Both the position numbers and the translations under genes were made by a program. The notes under the pieces are model-generated. The model made no database searches, had not been told where the DNA came from, and worked only from the letters and a program-made list of their open reading frames with translations. Below are positions 11,348 through 22,354 of a DNA stretch of 64,000 nt, one piece after another (within the stretch, counting starts at the first letter, position 1; each line of letters opens with the position of its first letter). The stretch is from Gliomastix tumulicola (taxonomy: Eukaryota; Ascomycota; Sordariomycetes; Hypocreales; Bionectriaceae): positions 2,666,001 through 2,730,000 of the forward strand of contig BCHX01000002.1 in assembly GCA_001599755.1 (NCBI GenBank). The letters run 5' to 3'.

Positions 11348-14300
11348 GGCTGGAGTTGAGCGCGTGGCAAACGGCTCGAAGCCGATGCGCACAGTCTTGT
11401 GTGTGTTGTTTTCGGCCTGGTTAGATAGAGGCAATATCAGCTGAAACGAGTTTATTTCATAATCGCAGATATTTGGCAAGACCTCGACGAGGATGAAGGC
11501 GAGAGACGAGGTTGGTGGCTGGTGGTCGGTGGTTGGTGAAAGATGTCGTTCCTGGAGCTTAACAATGGAGGTATAGTTGTGGCGCTTGTGGGGCCGTTTA
11601 GTAATCCCGATAAATGCATATGTGGCGTCGATCTCGAATTGCACTGACAGCCTTACCATTTTTGTCTACAACTTCATCTTGTGACCTCCCAGCTTCAACC
11701 CTCGATTCTGCACTCGCGAACGGCCCGTGCTGCAGCCCGAATCTAGACCTTTCTGCTTAGTAATCTCAGTCCATCGTGAGTTAGATTCAGAGAACCATCC
11801 AAATGACTATTTACCCATCGCTGTGTACCGATAATTCCCACACACTCCTCAAGATATTCTCAGTACATTGAACAAAGCCTTGCTGGCAATTCTCTGGAGG
11901 CGTACTCGCGCCGCCCCTTTTGCTCCTACTGACAAAGGAAGTCCATGAATCTTGCCAGTAAATTAAAATGTCCTAGTCGGTAACAAGACGATTTGATCAT
12001 CCACGCAGGAAGACAACACCACTGTTCCATCACCGTCAAAGCCCTCTAGCAGGTTCCTACGGCCTCGAGCTGACTGTGTGCTGACGACGTTACACAGGAC
12101 AGTACAAAAGGAGCATATACGTCGAAGCAACCAAGAAAAGTATCTCAAAGCAGGAAGCACTCGCGTGCGGAAGGCTGGGCATCTTTCAACAGGAGTCGGC
12201 TGTTGCACAGAGCGCATATGGGGAGGAGCTACGATCAACATCCCATGGCAACGATATCTCAAACGGGAGAAGCCTTCACAGGGTTACGAAATCGATTTGT
12301 CATTGTTGAGGGTTGCCATATGCGCTAGGAGATTCCTGTGGCGACAGGAATGCTTTCGACGCGAGGTTGGTCCCATCGTATCCAGATGCAGAAACAGACA
12401 CGTCGTGAGAGTACATCGAAACGGCGACGCATCCACTTGAGAAGCTCAGGCTCCTCTCCGATTATAGCCACTCCAGGCCGGCCCGGCCCAGCGCAGACGG
12501 TCGTTGGATGAGGCCCCTTTGCCGCAAATCATACCGCATTCGACGGAGACATACATCTGCGGCTGCATCGACTTGAAGGGACTCGCAAGGCACCTGCATG
12601 GATTATCACATGCGGGGCCCTCACCCTCTGGCCCGAGCCCGAGCCCGAGATGGGTTTCAGCGCGGCTGTCGAGGGGTATTAGATGCCTAACAGCAGGCCT
12701 TGCGGCACAATGACGTACCTCTTGACCATCTGGACCTCGTACAAGGTAGTGGGTTCATGTCCACCAAGGACATAGCGCGTGCTCGGCCTTCTGACTTGGC
12801 TTGACTGCCATCCTAGTGGGAGCGGTTGGAGTAGCCTCAAAAGGACCGGGTGCAAGCACGCGAAATATCAAGAGAAAATATCGTGTAGTCCCGTGGAGAA
12901 CCACCTCTGGTAGGTGATGGCGCGTGACACGTCAGTAATGAGATCTACCTTGGTGAGACGACTAGCGTGCGGACGCTTGGCCCGAGCCGTTCCAGAGCCC
13001 GATGGCCATCGCATCGCGACTCAAAAAGGTCACAACGCCAAATCCACGAGGGCCTGGTACACAGTTGTGTCATCGCCGCCAAGAGCATGCGGACCCCGCT
13101 TGCTCCTTGGACGTTGGGTGTGGAGGATGGTGCATAGTCGCTGCATAGTCGCTGCATAGGTGGTCTGCTGGTCGAGAGATCGGAGAGCTCCGGCGTCGCA
13201 TCAGCGGTTGCTGCTGGCCAACAGGGCTGGTTCGTCTGGACGGCCATGAGGTCCCGTGGGGCCAGCTGCAGTGTGTATCGGTTCGGCGATACAGTGGGAT
13301 GGCGGGGATAGAAGCCGTCGTCAAGAGAAGCTCTCAGCAGGTAGCAAGGTAGTCTCGGTAGCGCCCAGAATATGACGGGTGCCAATAAAGACAGGACCGA
13401 AAAGCGGGAGACTGTGAGACAACGCCCACGTGTTCTGGTCTGGATGTGCGTTGGGAGCGGCCATGCATAAGGCGGGTTTGTCGAGCGATGCTTGGGCCCC
13501 GATGTTGCATGTTGCAAGGCAGGCGCGGCCAGATAAGGTGGGCAAGTACCGGCACGGCAGAACAAGGTCGGGCGGTACATGCCCAGACATCCCGCCAACT
13601 GCAGTGCTGCACCTTCGCAGCACAGCGCAAAGGTACCACGGGAAGTCACTCTCTTCACTGCGCCTGCCTCCCCACGCCCAAAGTGAGACAAAAGGAAAGC
13701 ACGCACCTCCCGTCTCTTTCCTACCCTGTCCACTCAAGCCACATAACGGGCGAAAGAGCCTCAGGCACCAATTTCTGCTCCCCTTACTCCCTTACACCCC
13801 CCAATGCCCTTGCGGCTGACTCTCGCCAGCCCAGAAAAAAACAGCGCCCACCTTGACTGTTTCTCTGGATATTCTTGCCCTGCACTGAGGCCGTCCGATG
13901 GCGCGAAATCCAATCGAATCGCTGCGATCTCGTTTTCGGATGGGGAGGCGGAAGTCGAGCACTGATCAGCACCGCTGACCCGCCGCATACCAGGGGGTCG
14001 CCGTCCTTACACCAACAGCGACATCCTATTACACGGCCAATATGGATGACTGACCGACCAGCTTCTAGAATCGCCCCCTCCCTGTTACCAGAAAGGGAAT
14101 TCCGGTACCAGAACCCGTCAGCCGCCAGGCTATATTTTCTGCGCTCTCAATGTCTCGAGTCTTCGGGAGGGGTTGGCAGGGCGTGGCGCGGGCTCCGAGG
14201 GAGGGGAGGTTGCGTCTCGAGCGGGCAGTCTGCATTCACTGCACGGAGGAGGGGACACTCAGCGTGATGCGTCTGAGCATCTGACAGGATGTCCCGGATT

Positions 14301-16031
14301 GCGACTTGTCTGCCCATTCCTTTCGTCCATGCGGCCCATATTCGCTTGCGAAAGCTGCGCGGAATGTGTACTGCCAAGCCATGCGACACAGCCATGACCC
14401 CCCAACATTTTCCGCCCGTCACGTTGGCCATCACACGTCCCCTCTCCTCCGGGCACGCCCGGTGCGGCCCTCCTGGTGGCTTGCTGCATGGGCACGCGTG
14501 GAGGAGGAGAAGGGGTCTCGGGTGGTATGACCTCATTCCCTGTTCAGCGCTGCATCCGGGTGATCATATGCGGGAGAATCTGGGCTCAGCATTGGGTGAG
14601 CTTCGAGGAGGAGCAAGGCTTGCCAGCGTGGCCATGCAGAAGCTCAAAAAGATCTTTCCCACATGACCACTCTCCACCATGATAAGATTGGCTCAGAGGG
14701 CTCGAGGAGGGGAAGGGGAGGTGTATGGAGGGTCGACCGGTCCCTACTCATCCTTGCTGACCGGATCTGGTCAGCGAGAACCTGCTATGTCGACCGCAGG
14801 TGAGGCTGGTGTTGGAGAGACCCCAGTAAAACCGAACAGCCAGCACCATGAACCGGACATCTTCTATCCAGGACCAGCGGCCACCTGTCATAACCAGAAC
14901 AAGCAGCCTCTGGGTTGGAGTTTCGCTAGCGTTGACTGTGCTTGGTCTAGCCTCTCGTCTCGCATTGTAGGGGAATCTCCTCCAAAATGACTACGACTCG
15001 CGTTGAGTCCACCTGTTTTTTTAATTTGACCATCATCAGTCCATGTGGATCTCTTGAGGGATTATGGTCTTTGAGGGCGACTGCTGGATAGCCAAAGGAG
15101 TCCAAAGCGGTGCTTCCTGATCATTGGACCGAATTCGCCGACACTGTGCTCCCGAGCCTCGAAATAGTACCAGCTTCAGAGTCGATATTTCCGATGGGAG
15201 AGGCACGAGAGGCCAGTCTGGAGAGCATCTCGCCTGCAGAGCTCTCAACCAATCAGTCTCGGCTCTGCGCCGTAACACGCCGTGGACACGACACGACACC
15301 CTGGCAGCTCGAGGGAACAGGCGTCCTAGACCAACCTTAAATCCTCCGTTAATATGGTTGACTCGTTTGCAGTTTCGAGGCTTCCGAGGCTCTGATGGAA
15401 CAGGCTTCCAGAATTCACCAGAGCTTCCTTCAGAGGAGCCCCGGTTGCCCATCCTCATTAGAGGGAGGCTCTGTGCTTTTAGCAACGTACGGCGTTGGAT
15501 CCTCTCCTCCGACCGGTCCTCAAGCAAGACTGTTACGAGCACACCCAAAAGGACTCCTTTTTCTCGGGCCATCAAAGGTAATTTAGCCCAATCCCGCGTT
15601 GATCATTGTTGCTCTTTGGATAAGGATAATGAGCAGGGTTCCGGCAATATCCACATTAGTGGATGTTGTACAGACATGACAACGTGCAAGTGGTAACATT
15701 GGCCGGCTCTCCTGCTGCATTTACGACCCCTGTCGGCCCTTCGAGCGTTTCACTCCTCCAGCTGGCGCATGTCATCAGCCAAGCTTATTACCTACAGACT
15801 ACTGTCCCGAGTGCTTCTCCAAAGCGAGAGCCCTCCTTGTTGGTCACCAATTATGCTGTCTGTACCACTGACTCGCCGGTTCATTTGGTAGAGTCGGTTT
15901 GTGTGGCCGTATTGTCACATCCCACCACCACTAGTACCCCATGGCTACCATGTGGATGGCCTGTTGGTAAGTACATTCCTCGGTTCAACGGTCCCGGGTC
16001 CCAGGCCAAGTCCGGGTACCTGTGTACACAG

Positions 16032-16080
<49 letters not shown>

Positions 16081-17192
16081 TTGCGGCTATCTCAGCACCA
16101 TTCTCATGCAGCTAGTCACAGGGAGCTCCTCACCAATACATGTCATGTCGCCATACGGGCATCTAGACGGACGCTTGCGTGCGTGCGTGCGTCCTGCTTA
16201 CAGAAGAGGTCTCGTCCACGCCATGCCATGTCTTGTCTTGGCTTGACCCTCCACTGGCGTCTGCTTGACCATCATATTCCCCAAAGGGCTGGCCTCCCAC
16301 TGAGGTCCTGGGGTCACGGATTCCCTGCAAGAGCAAATCCATCTGTGACATCTGGGCCTTTTCGTCCCTCCTCACACGATTATTTTTTTAACCTAGGATT
16401 CCCGAACACGAACCGGGTGCCAAGCGGGGGCCACCTCACATCTGAATCGGTGGCTCTCTGCACCATCCATCTGCTAATCAAAATGAAGGGTTACTGCCTT
16501 GCGTCTGCCTCCTCTTGAGGCCGCTTTCGGCTGAGTGGGCGTTTCCTGCTCGTGGTCCGCCCGGTTCACCAAGCGCTCCCCCCGCAATTATGTCATGCAT
16601 CCAGACCTGTCTCCATGCCTTGTCAGAGGTACGACCCTTCTTCGCGCGCTGACCGTGGCGTAGGATGTAGCACGCTACCTGTCAAGGAAGAAGCTGGCAA
16701 TTAGAAGTCTGCCTAGAAGACGACGGCCGACGGGTGCTTTCTCCACTGGCGCCGGGTCAAGCCTACAACCATCTCGGAGACTCCTTAGGCCATCGCGCAC
16801 GTACTCCGTAGCCAACGCAGCAGGCAGGTGCTCCTTTCACGACCTACTACGGCCGAGAGCCCGCTGCTTCAGAGGAGGATGGTCATGCTCCTCGGGGTCT
16901 GATTATATAGTTCGTGGACACGTCTTTAACCCACAAGACCAGCCAGAGCCCGCAACCCTTGATGCCTGACCAGTTTTGTGATCCGCGCTTGACCGTCTTG
17001 GTCCTTTGACACTTTTTTTTTCCCTCTGTCCCTCATTCGACCGACCTTTTGGCTGAGGTGAATCATGATGCCCGCCAGACTGATCGTCGTTGTCTTCAGC
17101 CAAGCCCCGTCCCCCCGTTTTCTATAACTCATGAGCTCCCACGGGCTCGGAATGCTGCAGTCCCTCAAGGTCTGCCTTGTGCTCGCAGCATC
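11348..17192. other. Gene-poor region (5.8 kb)
   Basis: The stretch between the YTH1 start and the chitinase-like gene. Several frames of 100-260 codons exist (for example minus strand 12945..13733), but they overlap each other on both strands, lack domains or splice partners and look like chance frames in GC-rich DNA. It includes the YTH1 promoter, a small direct repeat (CATAGTCGCTG twice near 13135-13160), a long TG microsatellite at 16035 and the chitinase promoter at the right end. No tRNA, rRNA or transposase was recognised. Confidence 0.45.
16035..16079. repeat. (TG)22 microsatellite
   Basis: Uninterrupted TG dinucleotide run of 45 bases. A shorter GCGT/TGCG run follows at about 16176..16192. 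Both are outside genes and likely polymorphic in length. Confidence 0.95.
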
Positions 17193-18877
17193 ATGAGTTC
17201 CTCCTCCTCCTCCCGAAGGTCGCTTATAGCGACCAGCAATGTTATGTTCACGAACGCTACCTACTTCCCCAATCACCGTCTCTATCAAGGTGATACCCCA
17301 GCCGGCCTCAACTACAGCTGCATAAACCGCGTCTACTACGCCTATGCCAGCGTTGCCGCGGACGGAGGTGTTTTTGTAAGTGCCTGCCTGTTGTTTGCTC
17401 TTTGACTTGTACCGCTCTGCTGCTTCTCTCTATACCTCTCTCCGTATTTCCCTCGTCGGAAAACTCCTCGTCTCCCTCCACCTATTTCACACGCGGTTTT
17501 CCGCTTCCCTTTCATAACTGGCGGTCTGACAAATAGCTCTTGACGAGCTGTGGAAGAGGGGGCGTTTATTATGCTAACAGAGTTGGCTGCTCGTGCCAGC
17601 TGAGCGATGAATGGGCAGATGCCCGGGCTCCAGTGGACGGGGTACAGGGAGGCCTCGGTTCCTTAATGCATCTCAAGCAGCAGCACCCTCACCTTCAAGT
17701 GCTTTTATCCATCGGAGGAGGCATGGCTTCTGAGGTTTTCCCTAGCGTGGCCGCTAATACGCTCTCGAGGGACAACTTTGGCAGATCAGCGCGCGGCTTG
17801 GTAGAGGCCTCAGGGCTCGACGGGATCGACAGTAAGTCCTCGCACTATGTCCAGTTCAGGGGAGCAGCGCTGGTGGCGCGTGACCTAGCTCGGAGACAAG
17901 AACCATGCTGATTCAGAGGCTGCGGTGGTCTATCGCGGCCTGTTCCCAACCTAAAGTCGCGTGGGAATATCCGAGTGACGCCCAGCAAGGCCACAACTTC
18001 ATCGCCCTTCTCGCCGCGGTTCGATTGCATCTCCCCGAGGACCAGTTCACTCTTACAGCAGCATTGCCGGCTAGTAAGCTGATCTTGCAGCATATCGACT
18101 TTACCCAGGCCCGGGAGTACTTGGACCAGCTCAACCTGATGGCATACGATTTCTTCGGCCCATGGAGTTCCAGGAGCGGGCACCACGCGCAGCTATACTC
18201 GATGAACAGGGAGGAAACGTCTGGTTCCTCGGGGGTCGGGCACCTCATATCCCACGGATTCCCAGCCAGGAAGATCTTGCTCGGCATTCCCACACACGGA
18301 CGGAGCTTCCTTCACGCGGCAGGCCCGGGTCACAGATTTAGGGGAGGTGGAGGAGACGACGGGTCGTTCGAGTACCATCAACTCCCACGCACGGGCTGCA
18401 CAGAGACGGTGGACAAGCGTCATGTCGCGGCGACGTGCTTAGGAGGAGATGGGGGCTTCGTGACGTATGACAACCCTGAGACGGTAAAGACGAAAGCGGG
18501 CTTCTGCAAGCAAAAGGGATTGGCAGTAAGTTCCTGGTCCGGCATTGCGATGGCATCACTTTCCCTCCCCCCTCCCCTCATCCTCCCTTCTGTCCGGATG
18601 ATTCGTCTCTTTATGTCCCGTATGGGTTTCCTTTGGCTCTCTGTGTGCTGCAGTCTCTCTCTGTTGGTGGCTTGAACTATCGGTTGCGGCCCCTCCCTAC
18701 CTTATATCTGAAGCTCCCACTCGCTGGCGTGGGAATGGAGGGGGGGTGACGCAGCTAAGATACCTCACTAACATCGGTTTTCAATAGGGTCTCTTCTACT
18801 GGAATGGCCCCGCGGACTCAAAGGAAAGGTCTAGAAGCCTCATCGCCGCGGGGTTTCGTGCACTTCACACATCTTAG
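17193..18877 (+). CDS. GH18 class V chitinase-like protein with altered DxxDxDxE motif
   Basis: Predicted 357-aa protein from four exons: 17193..17375, 17600..17831, 17957..18525 and 18788..18877. It matches small fungal class V GH18 proteins along its whole length: TNATYFPNHRLYQGDTP near the N-terminus, the substrate motif LLSIGGG, then NLMAYDFFGPW, ILLGIPTHGRS and GLFYWNGPADS. The catalytic motif spans the second intron and reads D135-G-I-D138-I-A140-W-E142. The proton donor Glu142 is present, but the Asp normally two residues before it is Ala (codon GCG, 17959..17961). That Asp positions the substrate acetamido group, so activity should be weak or lost; a chitin-binding or signalling role is possible. 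No signal peptide is evident. Introns are 224, 125 and 262 nt; the second ends in an unusual AAG acceptor. Splice signals and frame are otherwise intact, so I do not call it a pseudogene. Confidence 0.8.
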
Positions 18878-20516
18878 GGCTTGGTGGGCTTCATCCGCCA
18901 GCCCCCGACTCACCCTAGCAACATCTATACGTTCTTATCACAGCCGCTGTGATACAGCTCTGGCCAGCGAAGCTTACATGACGACGGCAAATACAGGGCA
19001 AAAGAGGGTCGCAAGAAACCAAGGCAAAGAGCATGGACAGCGGGATGGGGGAGGGCAAAAAGGGTATAACAGAGGGCAAAGAGGGGAGGGGGTCTTGGGA
19101 AAACGAAAAACGAAAATGGACTGGGCAAAAAAAAAAAAAAAATAGAGGATATGGGATTTAGGGCACAAAGAGAGGGGTAAAGCACAGGACGAGCATATCA
19201 CAGCATTCTCGGCATGGAGCGGCGTTTTTGGGTGTCCAGCCCGTACGAAGAGGGGGATCTAGACCCGGTGGCATCCTGTTTTCCATCTCCTTAGCTCATG
19301 GCAATACCCGAATCTAGATAATGATGATGACCTTGGTTTTCGTTTCATCCTTCCCCTCCTTGCTCCTTAGGGAAGGTCACATAGTGAAGGTTCTGCTGAG
19401 TCTATCACGAGATGGCCGAGATGCCTCACTTTTGCCTCTTCCGGCCGCGTGAAGGTCTTCGTGCAAGCCATGCAGCAGAAGGCCTTTTGGCTGGTGGGAT
19501 GGAGGTTGGAGCGCAGAGACTAGCGAATATTGGGCTAATCCTTCAGCCCTCTAATCTATAGCCACCCCTGGTCATTAATCGGGCTATTATTCCGCATGGT
19601 CTACCCGCTGCGCGCTCTGCTATGCGCGCTGTTCTGAAGTCTTGGCTTCCGTCCATCATTCGTCCATATTCGCGAAGAGCCAGGATCCAATAGGCCCTTC
19701 AGAGTCTCAGGGTTGTCCCGTCTCGGATGTCTGCTTCCTCACACCATGTCTCATATGTGCTTAGGAAACCGATGTCAAAACTGGTGTGATATCTCCCTGT
19801 GCTGGACTCATATGGCCATGTTGGGGTGTGTTTTCCTGCTCTCCGTGTTTTCTATCGTCTTCCCACGCTCGTCTATCGTCGACTATAGATTGATCGGTGC
19901 GTAAAAATAAACCCAGGCTAGAACAGGTGGCGTCAGATCTCTTTTTATGAAGGACATGGCCAGTGTGTCGATTTTTTTAATGCAAGTCATACGTGCGTTG
20001 CATTTTTTTCTGTCATCTCCTTTCCCTTTTCGGTCTCGGGCTGTATCTTTATCTTATCTTATCGAGCGCTTATCGACGGAATACCCACTCACGTGGCTGC
20101 TTGCCTATTGGCGGGTCTCTGACGATGGGCTGCATCCGTCCCTTCGTCACGTCACGTCACTTCAGTCGAGCAGGGCTTCCTTCAGCACCAGCCATTCTCC
20201 CATTCCCGGCCCATCGCTCGGGTTAGGCATTCTCGGTCACCGCGTCTTGTGCATCGGCTCGTGGGACAGTGCCGTCGGCCCGGAACGGAACGCAGCGGAG
20301 AACAGGCAGCCATGGCAATTGCATCGATCGTGAAGATGTAGCAGTCGTTGCCTATACAGCAAGCCTTCCTTCCTCCCCCGAGTCTATCCATCACCGCCGT
20401 TGATTCACAACTTCGATCTCAGCCCCCCTTTCCTTTCAGCCGCCATTCCCAGCTTTCTTACTTACTACCGTAAACTGATATCTCTCCCCTCCTCAACGGC
20501 AACCATCGAAACAACC
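18878..20516. other. Intergenic, 3' of chitinase and promoter of acidic orphan
   Basis: About 1.6 kb with an A16 run at 19127..19142 and purine-rich sequence before it. Short chance frames only. The last 200 bases before 20517 look like a fungal leader. Confidence 0.45.
19127..19142 (+). repeat. Poly(A) run
   Basis: A 16-base A homopolymer following an A/G-rich stretch, about 250 bases past the chitinase stop. It could be part of a 3' UTR, but I see no retroelement body upstream that would make it a LINE tail. Confidence 0.9.
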
Positions 20517-21395
20517 ATGTCCGACCACGACAGAGAGCCCTCTCCACGGAGCGGCGCCCCCCGAGTGCCTCTGGACGACGAGCCGTCCCCGTCCGATCCC
20601 GCCGGCGGTCCCATCCCCGACATCGCCATCGCCGCATCAACGACGTCCACGGCTGCTGCCGCCGCAGCCGCCGCCGCCGAGGGTGATCCCCCGCCCTTCG
20701 AGCCCCTCTTCACCCTCCTCACGAACACGACCAACAACACCACCATCCACCCGCGCGTCCACTACATCTTCTCCGACGACGACGACGCCTCCATCCTCCC
20801 GGGCTCCGCGCCGCCCGACCCGTCCCACCGCGCCCTGGTCCTCGACCTCGCGCCGGCCACGGGGGCGCCTGAGGAAGACAGCGCCGGCGGCTGGCGCGTC
20901 GCGTGGGCCTCGAGCCTGAGCCCGAGCTTCGCCGTCACGGACTCCAGCCTCTCCGTCGTCCAGCAGGGCCACCGCGACGACGACGGCGGCTCCGCCATGC
21001 TGCGCATCGACGGCGTCGAGCGGGAGCCCGTCCACCTCATGCGCGGAAGTAGCGGCGGCAACGGCAGCCGCAGCGGGAGCCCCTCCGGCGGTGCGGCGGC
21101 GGCGGCCAGCGGCACCGTGGGCAAAGAAGACGTCGACGCGCTCGTCGACGACTTCCAGCGGCGCATGGGCGTGCTGCGCAGGGTCGTCGGGCAGGGGCAT
21201 AAGAGGAGGGAGGCGCTGGACGAGCTGCAGCAGGGGGACTTTGAGGATGATGACGACGACGGCGACGGGGTGCCGCCGGAGCAGCAGGGCGTGGTGGGGG
21301 AGTATGGCGAGAGGGAGAGGCAGGACGAAGAGGAGGAGCCGGTATCGCCGACGGGCCAGGTGCACTCGCAGCATGAGGAGCAGAGGTGGAAGTAA
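20517..21395 (+). CDS. Uncharacterised acidic, low-complexity protein
   Basis: A 292-aa single-exon frame starting at ACAACCATGT, a good fungal start context. Visible features: a Ser/Pro-rich N-terminus, an Ala run (about residues 43-57), a more ordered stretch FEPLFTLLTNTTNNTT then HYIFSDDDD, a segment GGWRVAWASSLSPSFAVTD, a Gly/Ser linker, a probable helix (VDALVDDFQRRMGVLRRVV), and an acidic tail. Codon use is strongly GC-rich at third positions, supporting real coding on this strand despite long antisense frames. I do not recognise a named family. The ordered middle and late helix suggest a small fungal-specific protein that may bind a partner. An in-frame upstream ATG at 20400 is less likely the start. 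Confidence 0.65.
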   Translation: MSDHDREPSPRSGAPRVPLDDEPSPSDPAGGPIPDIAIAASTTSTAAAAAAAAAEGDPPPFEPLFTLLTNTTNNTTIHPRVHYIFSDDDDASILPGSAPPDPSHRALVLDLAPATGAPEEDSAGGWRVAWASSLSPSFAVTDSSLSVVQQGHRDDDGGSAMLRIDGVEREPVHLMRGSSGGNGSRSGSPSGGAAAAASGTVGKEDVDALVDDFQRRMGVLRRVVGQGHKRREALDELQQGDFEDDDDDGDGVPPEQQGVVGEYGERERQDEEEEPVSPTGQVHSQHEEQRWK

Positions 21396-22354
21396 GGCGG
21401 GTTGTTCTAGGGCTCGCCCAGATACGAGCTGCCATTGAACAAACCCCGTCCCCCCCGGAGACCGCAGACGGTACTCGCCGGTCGCCAATCCTTATCAGTC
21501 TCGCTGGCATGCCACAGCTATGACTGCTGCGTTCCAAGTCCTCCCCCGAAATAGCCCGTGTGCAACGGTACAGATTATGACATCTGGGAGGATACCGGGG
21601 CATCGATGCCCATGGACATATATCACAAAGCCCACCTCGATACGACGTCCCTACATCCTCCAACTCTCCGGGCGAAACTGGTTCTCCATCAGTCACCCTT
21701 ATTCTTCGTGGTGCTCCAGACACCATAGAATGCTTGTTTCGGCGTTGGGGCATAGACAAGCCTGTCACGATACGGCTTTACATCCACCACTTGTATTTCA
21801 AATTTTCAAATAGCCCGGCGTTCTGCGCGCCTCATATTCTAGAACGAAGCTTGTCTCACGTTTCCGTCTTCAGTCAGCAGTTATATGGTATAAAAGTGAA
21901 TTAAAATGTTGTATCCAGCGCCTTGAAAAAAATACAGCAGAACTCCCGCGACAGGAGGCAAATAGCTCCGTCCCGTATCAAAATCCGCCTCCTAAGCCAC
22001 CAGGCGGACAGTAGCGAATCCAACTGCTAACTTCTAGTACCTAGGGGGACCTGATATATAACACACAAAAACTTCGAGGCGCACTGAATCTCAGATCCAA
22101 GGGCCTCCCCAAGTCCACCTTCGCGCGTGTCCACCACCAGCTAGATCCGAATGCTCAATCAAAAAAGGACAAATAAAAATCAAAAGCGGACGTCTCGCCA
22201 AGGGAATGCTTTTTCTATACACGGATGTCGGACAGCGAGAAGGGAGGGGAACACGGTCAAAAGGAAAGAAGGGTCGCACGTCGAGTGCTCTGGAAGCTCC
22301 AAGCTCCCTTTCTAGCGTTTCCAAGGGAAGGAAAGGGGGTGGTGTATTAGGTGA
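21396..22354. other. Convergent 3' region
   Basis: About 960 bases between the acidic orphan (+) and the syntaxin gene (-). It holds both 3' UTRs. AT-rich around 21800-22100. No gene recognised. Confidence 0.5.

Noticed and set aside
11348..11659. N-terminal extension of Yth1
   Set aside because: Frame is open but the translation has no likeness to the family, which starts at the Met encoded at 11347.
12945..13733. 262-codon minus-strand frame in the gene-poor region
   Set aside because: Overlapped by long frames on the other strand, no domain, no homology-like motifs and no splice structure; typical chance frame in GC-rich DNA.
19000..19142. A-rich stretch as a LINE-type retroelement tail
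   Set aside because: No reverse transcriptase or other element body upstream; it follows the chitinase 3' end.
20637..21488. 283-codon minus-strand frame opposite the acidic orphan
   Set aside because: Composition mirrors the GC-rich codon bias of the plus-strand gene; repetitive Val/Arg/Ala translation with no family likeness.
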